A stretch of DNA of 64,000 bases from CAVRXQ01 sp963831155 (lineage in GTDB: Bacteria > Actinomycetota > Acidimicrobiia > Acidimicrobiales > Bog-793), in NCBI GenBank assembly GCA_963831155.1, contig CAWHOY010000007.1, positions 124,001 to 188,000 on the forward strand, written 5' to 3'. Numbering within the stretch: position 1 is the first letter of the stretch; every line of letters starts with the position of its first letter. A program made the position numbers and the translations under genes. Below the pieces are notes generated by a model, which saw only the letters and a program-made list of their open reading frames with translations, was not told the DNA's origin and ran no database searches. Shown here piece after piece: positions 17,274 to 25,561 of the stretch.

Positions 17274-17702
17274 CTAGGAGTCGCTCGAGCGCACGATCTG
17301 GGTGCAGCGGGCGCTGGCGACGAGGATGCCGTCGGCGTCCGTGACGTCGGCAGCGCAGAACGCGACCCCGCGGGTACGCCGGATGACCCACCCCTCGGCG
17401 CGCAGGGTGCCGGGTCGAGCTGGACGGTAGAACTCGGCGCGCAGGTCGGCGGTCAAAAAGCGCGCCTCGTCACCGAGCACGATGAAACAGGCGCCGCCCA
17501 TCGCCGTGTCGAGCAGCGTCGTGACCATCCCTCCGTGGATGATCGCGCTGTCGTTGGTGTCCGGGAACGAGTACTCCTCTCGGGCATCCCATTCGATCAC
17601 CATCCGTTCGTCATCAACTTCGATGCGCCGATACCCGAGGGTGCGCCAGACGTGAGACGAACCGGGACGCCGCAAATTCCAACTCGGTGGCTCCCCGCTC
17701 AT
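17274..17702 (-). CDS. PaaI-like hotdog thioesterase
   Basis: Single hotdog-fold domain of 142 residues, expected to hydrolyse acyl-CoA thioesters in the cytoplasm. The hallmark HGGMVTTLLDTAMG lies at residues 56-69, on the central helix that carries the active site, followed by TADLRAEFYRPARPG and a final GxLVASARC-like strand. The ATG at 17702 is 8 nt behind a TAGGAT box; the open frame continues upstream but reads as low-complexity Arg/Ser and is discarded. The acyl substrate is unknown. Confidence 0.8.
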   Translation of the reverse strand: MSGEPPSWNLRRPGSSHVWRTLGYRRIEVDDERMVIEWDAREEYSFPDTNDSAIIHGGMVTTLLDTAMGGACFIVLGDEARFLTADLRAEFYRPARPGTLRAEGWVIRRTRGVAFCAADVTDADGILVASARCTQIVRSSDS

Positions 17703-17710
17703 TGCGGTCG

Positions 17711-17716
17711 ATCCTA
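17711..17716 (-). promoter_or_regulatory. -10 box, leaderless promoter of the thioesterase
   Basis: TAGGAT on the minus strand, 8 nt before the ATG. The same hexamer is used upstream of the gene starting at 21557. Confidence 0.5.
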
Positions 17717-17781
17717 CGGCCCGTTCGGCGACTCGATCGGTTGCAGTCGAACGCGTGCGCGGACCGCGTTTTGTGTGTGAA

Positions 17782-18555
17782 CTACGCGCCGTCGAGAAAA
17801 TCGGCGATCGCGTCGGCTGTTTGCGCGAACGCGTCCCAGAGCACGACGTGTCCCCCCGGTACGTCGACGACCTGCAAGCGATCAGAGAGCACATGGCGGA
17901 GGTGCTCGACTTGTCGCGGCCCGACGACGCTCTCTTGGGAGGGGCGGACAAGGAGCACTTCCTGGCGAATCTGCTCAGGGGGCGGTCCCCAGGCGGCGAG
18001 CTCGCCGAGGATCGATACCACCGCGCTCGGCGAGTAGCGCCAGCGAAATCCGCCGGCGAAAGGTTCGAGGTGCTGACGCCGCTCCTCTTCGAGCACCTCC
18101 GCCGGCGTCGAGAACAGTCGCCCGGTAAATGGCGGCGGCACCGCCTCGGCCGGGCTACGAAAGACGCTCTCGACGCGCACCGTGTCGGCGAGAGCGAGCG
18201 CAATGTCAGGACGGATGCGGATTGCCGGATCGAGCAGAACGATCCGTTCGACAAGTTCCGGTTCGCGCGCCGCTATCTCGAGCACCAGGCGACCTCCAAA
18301 GCTGTGGCCGACCCATACTGCGCTTTCGATGCCAATCGAGTCCATCGTCACGAGGACGTCGTCGAGATGGGTCCGGATTCCCCAAGGCGGGTCCCAGCTC
18401 GAATGGCCGTGACCACGCAGATCGGGAGCGACAACCCGAAAGTGCGGGAGGCGCGTCGCCAGCCGAGCGAAATGTCCGCCGTGGGAGGTCACACCATGCA
18501 GGCAGATGACCGGCGGCGATTCGGCGTCGCCCCACTCTTTTACGTGGAGTATCAC
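17782..18555 (-). CDS. Alpha/beta hydrolase
   Basis: 257-residue hydrolase with the oxyanion segment LHGVTSHGGHF (19-29), nucleophile Ser85 in GHSFGG and a C-terminal catalytic histidine in PGGHVVLW. The usual acid position reads RPSQESVV, without an obvious Asp, so the acid may be supplied by Glu or from another strand. Substrate unknown; esters or lactones are typical. The ATG overlaps the stop of the upstream SDR by 4 bp (ATGA), making it the last gene of a four-gene run with the SDR, FMN oxidase and MDR reductase. Confidence 0.8.
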   Translation of the reverse strand: MILHVKEWGDAESPPVICLHGVTSHGGHFARLATRLPHFRVVAPDLRGHGHSSWDPPWGIRTHLDDVLVTMDSIGIESAVWVGHSFGGRLVLEIAAREPELVERIVLLDPAIRIRPDIALALADTVRVESVFRSPAEAVPPPFTGRLFSTPAEVLEEERRQHLEPFAGGFRWRYSPSAVVSILGELAAWGPPPEQIRQEVLLVRPSQESVVGPRQVEHLRHVLSDRLQVVDVPGGHVVLWDAFAQTADAIADFLDGA

Positions 18556-19391
18556 GGACGAAACAGTGCGCGTTCGTAGACGCGGTCGCGCAGACGGTCC
18601 GGTAAGCGTTCGACGATCGCGCGCCGCCTGGCGTCGCGGCCAACGAGATACCGCGTTCTCGGGTGTGGCGCCGTCAGCGCCTGTTCAACGGCCTTCGCCA
18701 CCTCATCGGCCGGCTCGCCCCGCCGACCCGCCGCCGCAGCCTGCTTGCGAAAGGAAGCCATCCGCTCGCGGTACAGGGCGGTCACCTCAGGGGAGAGTCC
18801 AGGCGCGATGCGCTCGAACGTCTCGGCGCCCTTACGCCAGATCGGTGTCGCGATCGTGCCCGGTTCGACGATCACCACCTCGATTCCAAAGGGGTGCAAC
18901 TCGATACGCAACGCGTCCGTCACCGCTTCGAGCGCGTGCTTCGATGCGGCATAGGCGCCGAGAAATGGCAGCGCGCTGCGCCCGGCGATCGAACCAATGT
19001 TCACGATCCGGCCGTGCGCGCGGCGGAGATTGCGGAGCACCGCCTGGGTGACCGCGACGTGGCCGACCAGGTTGACCTCGAGCTGTCGGCGCAACTCGTC
19101 GAGGGGCAGGAGCTCGACTGGCAAGGAAACCGCGATCCCGGCGTTGTTAATAAGAGCGGCGAGCGCGCTTTCGCCGAGCCGCTCGCTCAAGCCGGCGATG
19201 GACGCGGGTTCAGTCACATCGAGCTCGACCGGCTCGATCCGGCCGGCGCCCTCTTCCGACAGGCGCGCACCGTCCGCCGACGTGCGCACGCCGGCGAGCA
19301 CCTGCCATCCGTCCCTGGAGAGCCGCACGGCGCATGCCTTGCCGATTCCTGAAGACGCACCGCTGACGAGGACCAAGCGAGAAGAGCTCAC
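18552..19391 (-). CDS. Short-chain dehydrogenase/reductase
   Basis: Classical SDR of 279 residues using NAD(P). The cofactor loop is GASSGIG (11-17), NNAG follows, and the catalytic region has IVNIGSIAG and YAASK. GTG at 19391 is taken as the start because it places the glycine motif at the usual distance and leaves a 16-bp gap after the FMN-oxidase gene. An upstream start at 19451 would overlap that gene by 44 bp. Substrate unknown; the C-terminal extension with a basic tail (RDARRRAIVERLPDRLRDR) resembles membrane-associating SDRs. Confidence 0.8.
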   Translation of the reverse strand: MSSSRLVLVSGASSGIGKACAVRLSRDGWQVLAGVRTSADGARLSEEGAGRIEPVELDVTEPASIAGLSERLGESALAALINNAGIAVSLPVELLPLDELRRQLEVNLVGHVAVTQAVLRNLRRAHGRIVNIGSIAGRSALPFLGAYAASKHALEAVTDALRIELHPFGIEVVIVEPGTIATPIWRKGAETFERIAPGLSPEVTALYRERMASFRKQAAAAGRRGEPADEVAKAVEQALTAPHPRTRYLVGRDARRRAIVERLPDRLRDRVYERALFRP

Positions 19392-19407
19392 GGTGCGCGC
19401 GGCTCGC

Positions 19408-20553
19408 TCAGGCGAGGAACGACGGGCTGAGCTCGCGCGCGGTACGGCCACCGATCAGCGCGAGCGTGATGTCGGTCTCGGCGAGCAGCTGGCGGATCAC
19501 CGCTTCGACGCCAGGTTGACCACCGACCGCGAGACCGAAGGCGTAAGGGCGGCCGACGAGGACCGCGTCGGCACCGAGCGCCATCGCCTTCAAGACGTCC
19601 GCGCCGGTGCGGATACCACCGTCGACGAGCACGGTCGCCTCCGGGCCGAGCGCGTCGCGGACCTCGACGAAGGCGTCGAGCGCGGCGATCGAGCCGTCGA
19701 CTTGGCGACCGCCGTGGTTCGAGACGATCACCCCGTCGACGCCGCAGTCGAGAGCGCGCTGGGCGTCCTCCGCGGTGAGCACGCCCTTGACGAGCAGCGG
19801 CAACTCGACCCGTTCTCGCAGCCAGATGAGGTCGTCCCAGGAGAGGCCGAGATTCGGGAACGTCGCGAGCATTGTCAGGGCAGCGGTCCGGGGGTCCTCC
19901 TCGGGTGGCCGCTGGAGCCGCTCGCGAAAGACGGGGTCGGTGAAGAACTGGGCACAGCCTTCGCCGCTCACGAACGGCAGATAGGCGCTCTTCAAGTCGC
20001 GCGGCCGCCACCCGAGGATCGGCAGGTCGAGCGTGACAACGACGGCACCGTAACCGACCGTCGTCGCGCGATGGACAAAGCTCAAGGCGACCTCTCGGTC
20101 GTTGATCCAATACAGCTGGAACCAGCGCGGCGCGTTCCCCATCGCGTCGGCGATCTCTTCGATCGAATGCGACGCCGCGCTCGAAAGGATGAAGGGGACG
20201 CCGGTCGCGGCCGACGCGCGCGCCACGGCCAGTTCGCCTTCGGGATGGGCGATGCTCAACACGCCCACCGGCGCCAGCAAAAAAGGTCCGGACGAGCGGG
20301 TACCGAGCACCTCGATCGACAAATCGCGATCGCGGAATCCAGCGAGCATGCGCGGCCGAAGCCGCAGGCGCTCGAAGGCTTCTCGGTTCGCGCGCATCGT
20401 CAGTTCGGCGCCTGCTCCTCCGGCGATGTATCCGAACGCGGGCGGATCCATCGCACCCTCTGCTCGAGCCTCCCAATCCGCGTGCGAAATCGGCCATTCG
20501 GCCGTCCCCGTCAAATAGATGGTGTTCTGGACCCGCGTCCCGTCGAATGTCAC
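19408..20553 (-). CDS. FMN-dependent alpha-hydroxy-acid oxidase/dehydrogenase
   Basis: Lactate 2-monooxygenase / L-lactate oxidase-like TIM-barrel flavoenzyme, 381 residues. Recognised by FGYIAGGAGAELTMRAN near the N terminus, LLAPVGVLSIAHPEGE, the substrate-binding and catalytic-base segment VSNHGGRQVDG (about 275-285), and the FMN phosphate motif DGGIRTGADVLKAMALGADAV. It would oxidise a 2-hydroxy acid to a 2-keto acid. The ATG at 20553 overlaps the MDR reductase stop by 4 bp. Physiological substrate (lactate, mandelate or another hydroxy acid) is not determined by the sequence. Confidence 0.85.
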   Translation of the reverse strand: MTFDGTRVQNTIYLTGTAEWPISHADWEARAEGAMDPPAFGYIAGGAGAELTMRANREAFERLRLRPRMLAGFRDRDLSIEVLGTRSSGPFLLAPVGVLSIAHPEGELAVARASAATGVPFILSSAASHSIEEIADAMGNAPRWFQLYWINDREVALSFVHRATTVGYGAVVVTLDLPILGWRPRDLKSAYLPFVSGEGCAQFFTDPVFRERLQRPPEEDPRTAALTMLATFPNLGLSWDDLIWLRERVELPLLVKGVLTAEDAQRALDCGVDGVIVSNHGGRQVDGSIAALDAFVEVRDALGPEATVLVDGGIRTGADVLKAMALGADAVLVGRPYAFGLAVGGQPGVEAVIRQLLAETDITLALIGGRTARELSPSFLA

Positions 20554-21557
20554 GGCTCCGCGACTTTGACGAGGAGCTTGCCGCGGTTTTCTCCGCGAAG
20601 CAGGCCGATGAACGCGCGGGGCGCTTTCTCGAGGCCTTCGACAACGTCTTCGCGATAGCGGAGGTGGCCATCGTTCAGCCAGCGCGCGAGACGCGCCAGC
20701 GCCGGCTCGTACAGATGCGCGTAGTCGGTGACGAGAAAACCCTCGACCTTCGCGCGGCTAACGATCGTGAAAAGGAGACTCCGCGGTCCGCCGTGCGGAG
20801 GTGACTGGTTGTACTCCGCGATCTGGCCGCAGATCGCGACCCGCCCGCGCAACGCGAGCCGCGGATACACGGCGGCGGAAATGTCGCCGCCGACGTTGTC
20901 GAAATAGACGTCGACCCCTTCCGGGCATTCGCGATCGAGCACGCTCGCCACCTCTTGGTCCTTGTAGTTGATCGCGACGTCGTAGTCGTACAGCGTGAGC
21001 AGGTCATCGATCTTTTCGGGCGATCCCGCGATCCCGACCGTTCGACACCCGGTTATGTGGGCGAGCTGGCCGACGATCTGGCCGACGGCACCCGCCGCCG
21101 CCGAGACGACGACGGTGTCCCCGGCGACAGGGCGGCCGACATCGAAGAGCCCGAAGTACGCGGTCAGTCCCGTCATCCCGAGCACGTGCAGCGCGGTGGA
21201 GATCGGCGCGACGCTCGCGTCCACACTCCGCAACAAATGGGCGGGCGCGACACCGAACTCCTGCCAACCGTACGCGGCGAGGACGATGTCGCCCGGGCGG
21301 TATCGCGCAGAGCGGCTTTCGACGACCTCGCCGACAGTCTGTCCCGTCATCACCTCGCCGAGTACGACGGGACGCGCGTACGAACGCGCCTCGCTCATGC
21401 GACCGCGCTGATAGGGATCGAGAGAGAGCCAGAGCGTCCGGACGAGCACCTCGCCCTCGGACGGCTTCGCGATCGCCGTCTCGATCAAGGCGAAATCTGA
21501 CTCCTTCGGCTCGCCGGCTGGGCGAGCGACCAACGTCACTTGCCTGTTCGGCGGCAT
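20550..21557 (-). CDS. Zinc-independent MDR reductase (CurA/leukotriene B4 dehydrogenase-like)
   Basis: NADPH-dependent medium-chain reductase of 335 residues that would reduce the double bond of alpha,beta-unsaturated carbonyls. The Rossmann motif is AAAGAVGQIVGQ, preceded by LDPYQRGRM in the catalytic domain and followed by VYFDNVGGDI, all typical of the CurA/PTGR subgroup. Zinc ligands are absent. It heads the run of four coupled genes; its stop overlaps the FMN oxidase ATG. The start ATG at 21557 is 7 nt behind TAGGAT, consistent with a leaderless transcript. Confidence 0.85.
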   Translation of the reverse strand: MPPNRQVTLVARPAGEPKESDFALIETAIAKPSEGEVLVRTLWLSLDPYQRGRMSEARSYARPVVLGEVMTGQTVGEVVESRSARYRPGDIVLAAYGWQEFGVAPAHLLRSVDASVAPISTALHVLGMTGLTAYFGLFDVGRPVAGDTVVVSAAAGAVGQIVGQLAHITGCRTVGIAGSPEKIDDLLTLYDYDVAINYKDQEVASVLDRECPEGVDVYFDNVGGDISAAVYPRLALRGRVAICGQIAEYNQSPPHGGPRSLLFTIVSRAKVEGFLVTDYAHLYEPALARLARWLNDGHLRYREDVVEGLEKAPRAFIGLLRGENRGKLLVKVAEP

Positions 21558-21564
21558 CGGCGTG

Positions 21565-21570
21565 ATCCTA
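21565..21570 (-). promoter_or_regulatory. -10 box, leaderless promoter of the MDR-FMN-SDR-hydrolase operon
   Basis: TAGGAT on the minus strand, 7 nt before the ATG of the MDR reductase. Confidence 0.5.
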
Positions 21571-21714
21571 CGACGAGAGACACGAGATCTCCCCCTTGAT
21601 CCCTAGGCGTCGCTGCTCGGCGGCTCCGCCGCGCACCCTACGATCGTGCACAAGAAGAGCACCCGTGTCGATTCCCGGCTTCGGGATCGAACGACAGGCG
21701 CGGAAGGAACGATC

Positions 21715-21993
21715 GTGGAAGGTACAGCCGAGATCGAACCGTTCAGCGACGAGGAGCTCACCGAGCTCGCGCTTGCCGCCGATCCCGATCAGCCACTCGA
21801 CGCCGATGCGATCCCGTTTGCCTTCTCCGACGCTGGAAACTTCGACCTTCTGCCGCATTGGTACATGCCACCGGTGATGTCGAGCGGTGGGACCCGTTGG
21901 AGGAAGACCGTCATCCTCGTCATCGTCGCGACGCTGATCACGATCGAAGCGCTCGGCCTTTGCAGCGTGTTCGGTCAGGTCGTGATCGGCTGA
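21715..21993 (+). CDS. Small single-pass membrane protein
   Basis: 92-residue protein, acidic for the first 45 residues (EPFSDEELTELALAADPDQP) with one transmembrane helix near the C terminus (TVILVIVATLITIEALGLC). The GTG at 21715 is chosen because GGAAGGA (21702-21708) sits 6 nt upstream, a good Shine-Dalgarno. A frame-opening GTG at 21646 has none. A TACGAT box at about 21638-21643 could be the promoter. Function unknown; it is 59 bp upstream of a cyclic-nucleotide-binding protein and probably co-expressed with it. Confidence 0.65.
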   Translation: MEGTAEIEPFSDEELTELALAADPDQPLDADAIPFAFSDAGNFDLLPHWYMPPVMSSGGTRWRKTVILVIVATLITIEALGLCSVFGQVVIG

Positions 21994-22052
21994 GACCCAG
22001 CCGCCAACGAGGAAGCTAAGTTCCGCGTTCTGAGGACGAACGAGGAGACACC

Positions 22053-22481
22053 GTGAGGAATCCGGTACCGAAGAACGTGCTCGAGGAGCTCGCCGCGGTG
22101 CCGTTGTTCTCCGCCTGCAACAAAGCGGAGCTGCGACGCGTCGCTCACCTCGGTACGGAAACCTCGGTCTCGGACGGCACGGTCCTCGCCGAGCAGGGAA
22201 AAGCCGGGTTCGAGTTCTTCCTCATCGAAGACGGAAAGGTCCGCTGCCTCGTCGACGGGAAACAGGTTGCCACGCTCGGAGCCGGCGACTTCTTCGGCGA
22301 GATGGCGCTCATCGATCGCGGGCCGAGAGTCGCCACCGTCGTCGCAGAGGGTTCTGTCCAGCTTCTCGTGTTCGACGCTCGGGAGTTCGGCACGCTTCTC
22401 GACGCGGCACCGACGATCGCGAAGAAGGTTCTGCAGTCGTTCGCGGTGCGAGTGCGGGCCAACGCCTCTGTCCGCCACTGA
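22053..22481 (+). CDS. Stand-alone cyclic-nucleotide-binding domain protein
   Basis: 142-residue protein made of one cNMP-binding domain. The phosphate-binding cassette reads GAGDFFGEMALIDRGPRVATVVA (about 76-98), with the conserved Gly-Glu and the Arg that grips the cyclic phosphate. There is no DNA-binding helix-turn-helix and no effector domain, so it is likely a sensor or partner protein. The GTG start is preceded by GAGGAGA. A TAAGTT box at 22015-22020 may be its promoter. A class III cyclase-domain protein is encoded at 45.5-49.0 kb, which could be a nucleotide source, though no link is shown. Confidence 0.8.
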   Translation: MRNPVPKNVLEELAAVPLFSACNKAELRRVAHLGTETSVSDGTVLAEQGKAGFEFFLIEDGKVRCLVDGKQVATLGAGDFFGEMALIDRGPRVATVVAEGSVQLLVFDAREFGTLLDAAPTIAKKVLQSFAVRVRANASVRH

Positions 22482-22506
22482 GCGGCTCATCGCCCATGCG
22501 ATCCGA

Positions 22507-23943
22507 TCAGAACTGCAGCGACTTCACCTGCAGGTAATCGCTGATCGCGAGGTGTCCGTTCTCGCGGCCGTGCCCGGACTGCTTGTATCCGCCGAACGGC
22601 GCCGCAAGGTTGAACTCGCCGCCGTTGATCTCGACTTGTCCTGTGCGGAGTCGCAGCGCGACGCGCTTTGCGCGGTCCTCGTCAGCTGACCAGACTCCGC
22701 CCGCCAATCCGTACGCGCTGTCGTTCGCGATCCGTATCGCATCCTCTTCGTCGTCGTAGGGGATGACCACGAGCACCGGGCCGAAGATCTCCTCCTGCGC
22801 GATCGTCATCTCGGGACGCACCTCTGAGAAGACCGTCGGCCGTACGAAATAGCCACGCTCGAGTCCCGTCGGAGGTTGCGACCCGCCGGTGACGAGACGT
22901 GCGCCTTCGGCGATCCCGGTCTCGATGTACCCGCGCACGATCTCGCGCTGTTCGCTCGAGACGACTGGCCCGAGTCGTGTCGCCGGGTCGAAGGGATCAC
23001 CCGGCGTGAAGCTTTCGGCCGCTCGCTTCGCGATTTCCTCTACCTCCGAGATCTGTAGTCGCGGCACGAGCATCCGCGTCAGCGCGCTGCAAGTCTGGCC
23101 GGAATTGAGGAAGCACTTCGCGACCCCATCGGGCACCGCCCTTTCGAGATTCGCATCATCGAGAACTAGGTTCGCTGACTTGCCGCCGAGCTCGAGAGCG
23201 CACTGCTTCACGGTCTGCGACGCAAGCTCGCTGACGCGCCGGCCAACAGCGGTCGAACCGGTGAGCGAGATCATGTCGATGTCGGGGTGGGCGGCAAGTC
23301 CCTCGCCGACCACGCGACCCGATCCCGTGACGAGGTTGAATACCCCGGGCGGCAGACCGGCAGCGGCCACGACGTCCGCAAGAACGAACGCGTTCAGCGG
23401 CGCGACTCCGCTTGGCTTCAAAACCAGGGTGCAACCCGCCGCGAGCGCCGGCGCGACCTTGCCCGCAATCTGATGGAGGGGGTAGTTCCACGGCGTGATC
23501 GCGCCGACGACGCCGGCCGCCTCTCGCACGACGATCGAGTTGCCGATCCGTTCCTCCCAGAGGATCTGCTCCATCCACTCGCTGACCGACGCGAACTGGT
23601 TCACCGGCAGGCGAACCTGGATGCGCCGCGACAGCTCGAGCGGCATGCCGACTTCTTGTGAGATGAGCGCCGCCAGTTCTTCGCGCCGTTCTCTCAAGCC
23701 ATCAGCGATCGCTGAGAGGTACCCGGCGCGCTCTTCGCGCGGTCTTTGGGACCAGTCGTCAAACGCGGCGCGGGCGGCGGAGACGGCGCGATCGACGTCC
23801 GCGACCGTGGCGTCTGGAACCGTCGCGATCACCTGCTCGGTTGTCGGATTGACGACTCCAATCGTGGCGCCGCCAGAGGGTTCGACCCATTCACCCGCGA
23901 TAAAAAGAGCCTCGCGGGCGGGGACGTTCAGTGATGTCGCCAC
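22507..23943 (-). CDS. NAD(P)-dependent aldehyde dehydrogenase
   Basis: Cytoplasmic aldehyde dehydrogenase that oxidises an aldehyde to the acid. The catalytic cysteine is in NSGQTCSA (Cys285 from this start), the general-base glutamate in ALELGGKS (Glu251), with the PWNYPLHQ and FTGS-like (SLTGSTAVG) cofactor motifs. About 478 residues is standard. I prefer GTG at 23943, which has AAGGTGA 5 nt upstream, over GTG at 23952. It follows a SnoaL-like protein and an F420-type oxidoreductase on the same strand, which suggests a shared catabolic step. Substrate not identifiable. Confidence 0.85.
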   Translation of the reverse strand: MATSLNVPAREALFIAGEWVEPSGGATIGVVNPTTEQVIATVPDATVADVDRAVSAARAAFDDWSQRPREERAGYLSAIADGLRERREELAALISQEVGMPLELSRRIQVRLPVNQFASVSEWMEQILWEERIGNSIVVREAAGVVGAITPWNYPLHQIAGKVAPALAAGCTLVLKPSGVAPLNAFVLADVVAAAGLPPGVFNLVTGSGRVVGEGLAAHPDIDMISLTGSTAVGRRVSELASQTVKQCALELGGKSANLVLDDANLERAVPDGVAKCFLNSGQTCSALTRMLVPRLQISEVEEIAKRAAESFTPGDPFDPATRLGPVVSSEQREIVRGYIETGIAEGARLVTGGSQPPTGLERGYFVRPTVFSEVRPEMTIAQEEIFGPVLVVIPYDDEEDAIRIANDSAYGLAGGVWSADEDRAKRVALRLRTGQVEINGGEFNLAAPFGGYKQSGHGRENGHLAISDYLQVKSLQF

Positions 23944-23958
23944 GTTGGTCACCTTTTC

Positions 23959-24459
23959 TTAGGGACTAACACCTCGTTCGAAAACGTTCGGGTCGGCAAA
24001 GATCTTCTCGCCCGCGAAGCGGCGCGACGCCCGATCCCAAGGAAAGAAGATAACGACGCGCCAGCTGATCGGCATGCCGGAAGGCGGATAGCCGATCCAT
24101 TCCGATTCATGCGTACCAGTGACCCGAGCGGCCTCACAGACTCCCTGTGGACCAATGACTATGTCGGTCAGTTCGAAGTGGATATCGGGAAAAGCCCGCA
24201 GCAGTTCCCCGTAGAAACGAGCGGCGCCGTCGTGGCCTTCCCAACGATGCTCTCCCGGAGCAATCTCGTAAACGCAGTCTTCGCTCAATGTCGATATCAG
24301 CCCGGGCAGGTCGCGCTTGTCCTCGGCGATCGAGTGGCGCTTCCACAGTTCCCGGATCTCCTCGTACTCGGCGGGGATTACTTGGCGCCGCATCAGTTCG
24401 ACGACCGCGTCGTGTTCGACGTGGTCAGGTGTATTCACCATCGTGCTCCATTCGCTCAT
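23959..24459 (-). CDS. SnoaL-like (NTF2-fold) protein
   Basis: 166-residue protein of the nuclear transport factor 2 / SnoaL fold, a small cone-shaped barrel used by polyketide cyclases, ketosteroid isomerases and dehydratases. The sequence GLISTLSEDCVYEIAPGEHRWEGHDGA and the later FPDIHFELTDIVI are typical. The catalytic Asp/Tyr set cannot be assigned. The ATG at 24459 overlaps the TGA of the upstream luciferase-like gene (ATGA), so the two are coupled; the frame upstream of it is an artefact. Possibly an isomerase or hydratase for the same substrate as its neighbours. Confidence 0.75.
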   Translation of the reverse strand: MSEWSTMVNTPDHVEHDAVVELMRRQVIPAEYEEIRELWKRHSIAEDKRDLPGLISTLSEDCVYEIAPGEHRWEGHDGAARFYGELLRAFPDIHFELTDIVIGPQGVCEAARVTGTHESEWIGYPPSGMPISWRVVIFFPWDRASRRFAGEKIFADPNVFERGVSP

Positions 24460-25469
24460 AAACAAAGCTCTGCCATCGTCCGAAGCGCAACGAGATCGTC
24501 TGTCTGAACGATCAGGGTGTTCGCTCCGGACTCCCGCCAAGCCGCGAGCCGGTCGCTGATGCGATCGCGCGAGCCGACGAGGGCAACTTCGTCTACGAGT
24601 CGATCAGGCACCGCGGCGATCGCGTCGCGCGGTTTGCCGTCGAGGTACAGCTGCTGGATCCGCTCGGCGTCAGCCTCGTAGCCATAGCGGCGCGCGAGCT
24701 CGTTGTAGAAGTTCTTGTCACGCGCTCCCATGCCGCCGACGTAGAGGGCGAGGATCGGTCGGACGGCGTCGCGTCCGGCGGCGAGATCGCTCGTCAGCAC
24801 CACCATCGCCGACGGAGCGATGTCGAAACCGTCGCGCGCCTGAAAACCGAAAATCTGGCGCGCACGTTCGGGCGAAAAGAAGATCGGCAACCAGCCGTCA
24901 GCGATCTCGAACGCGAGCTCAACATTCTTAGGTCCCAACGCGGCCAAGTAGATCGGGATCTCTGCGCGCAGCGGTCGCATCATCAACTTGAGCGGCTTGC
25001 CGAGTCCGGTGGCGCCGGGTCCGCGGTACGGGACGGTGAGCTCCGACCCGTCGAGCTCGACCGTCTCGCGACGCAGCGCCCGGCGGACGAGTTCGACGTA
25101 CTCGCTCGTTCTCGTCAGTGGTTTCCCCCAGGGTTGGCCGTGCCATCCTTCGACGACCTGTGGTCCCGAAGTGCCGAGTCCGAGCAGGAAGCGGCCCCCC
25201 GACATCAAATCGAGCGTGGCGGCGGTCATCGCCGTGTTCGCGGCAGTCCGGCCGGGGATCTGCAGGACCGCCGCGCCGACCTTGATCCTCGACGTCGTCG
25301 CGGCGAGCCAAGAGAGCACCGTGACCGCGTCGGTGCCCCACGCCTCCGACGCCCAGGCCGAGTCGTAGCCGAGATCCTCGGCGTGTCGTGCCATCTCGAT
25401 GAGCACGAGCGGGTTCGTCCCCGGCGGTGCGTACCCCATCGAGAAACCGAGCCGCACGACCGGCGACAC
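24456..25469 (-). CDS. LLM-class F420-dependent oxidoreductase
   Basis: Luciferase-like TIM-barrel protein of about 337 residues, probably using coenzyme F420. Recognised from RLGFSMGYAPPG, LGYDSAWASEAWGTDAVT, RIKVGAAVLQIPGRT and GRFLLGLGTSGPQVVEGWHG. Residues upstream of Val71 in the open frame are low-complexity, so GTG at 25469 is chosen; GAGGG lies about 12 nt upstream. It is separated from the binding-protein gene by a strong hairpin, so it may have its own expression level although it lies on the same strand. Redox substrate unknown. Confidence 0.8.
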   Translation of the reverse strand: MSPVVRLGFSMGYAPPGTNPLVLIEMARHAEDLGYDSAWASEAWGTDAVTVLSWLAATTSRIKVGAAVLQIPGRTAANTAMTAATLDLMSGGRFLLGLGTSGPQVVEGWHGQPWGKPLTRTSEYVELVRRALRRETVELDGSELTVPYRGPGATGLGKPLKLMMRPLRAEIPIYLAALGPKNVELAFEIADGWLPIFFSPERARQIFGFQARDGFDIAPSAMVVLTSDLAAGRDAVRPILALYVGGMGARDKNFYNELARRYGYEADAERIQQLYLDGKPRDAIAAVPDRLVDEVALVGSRDRISDRLAAWRESGANTLIVQTDDLVALRTMAELCL

Positions 25470-25504
25470 TAATTGCTTGCCCTCGCCGCGCACGAAGGGC
25501 GCGA

Positions 25505-25543
25505 CCCCTGATGGCGGGGAGTTTGCACCCCCGCCATCAGGGG
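25505..25543 (-). terminator. Strong hairpin between binding-protein and oxidoreductase genes
   Basis: Arms CCCCTGATGGCGGGG (25505-25519) and CCCCGCCATCAGGGG (25529-25543) are perfect reverse complements around a 9-nt loop. It lies just after the binding-protein stop. No T-run follows on either strand, so it could be a stem for mRNA stability or partial termination as well as a terminator. Confidence 0.65.
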
Positions 25544-25561
25544 ATATGGCGAAGTGGTCCC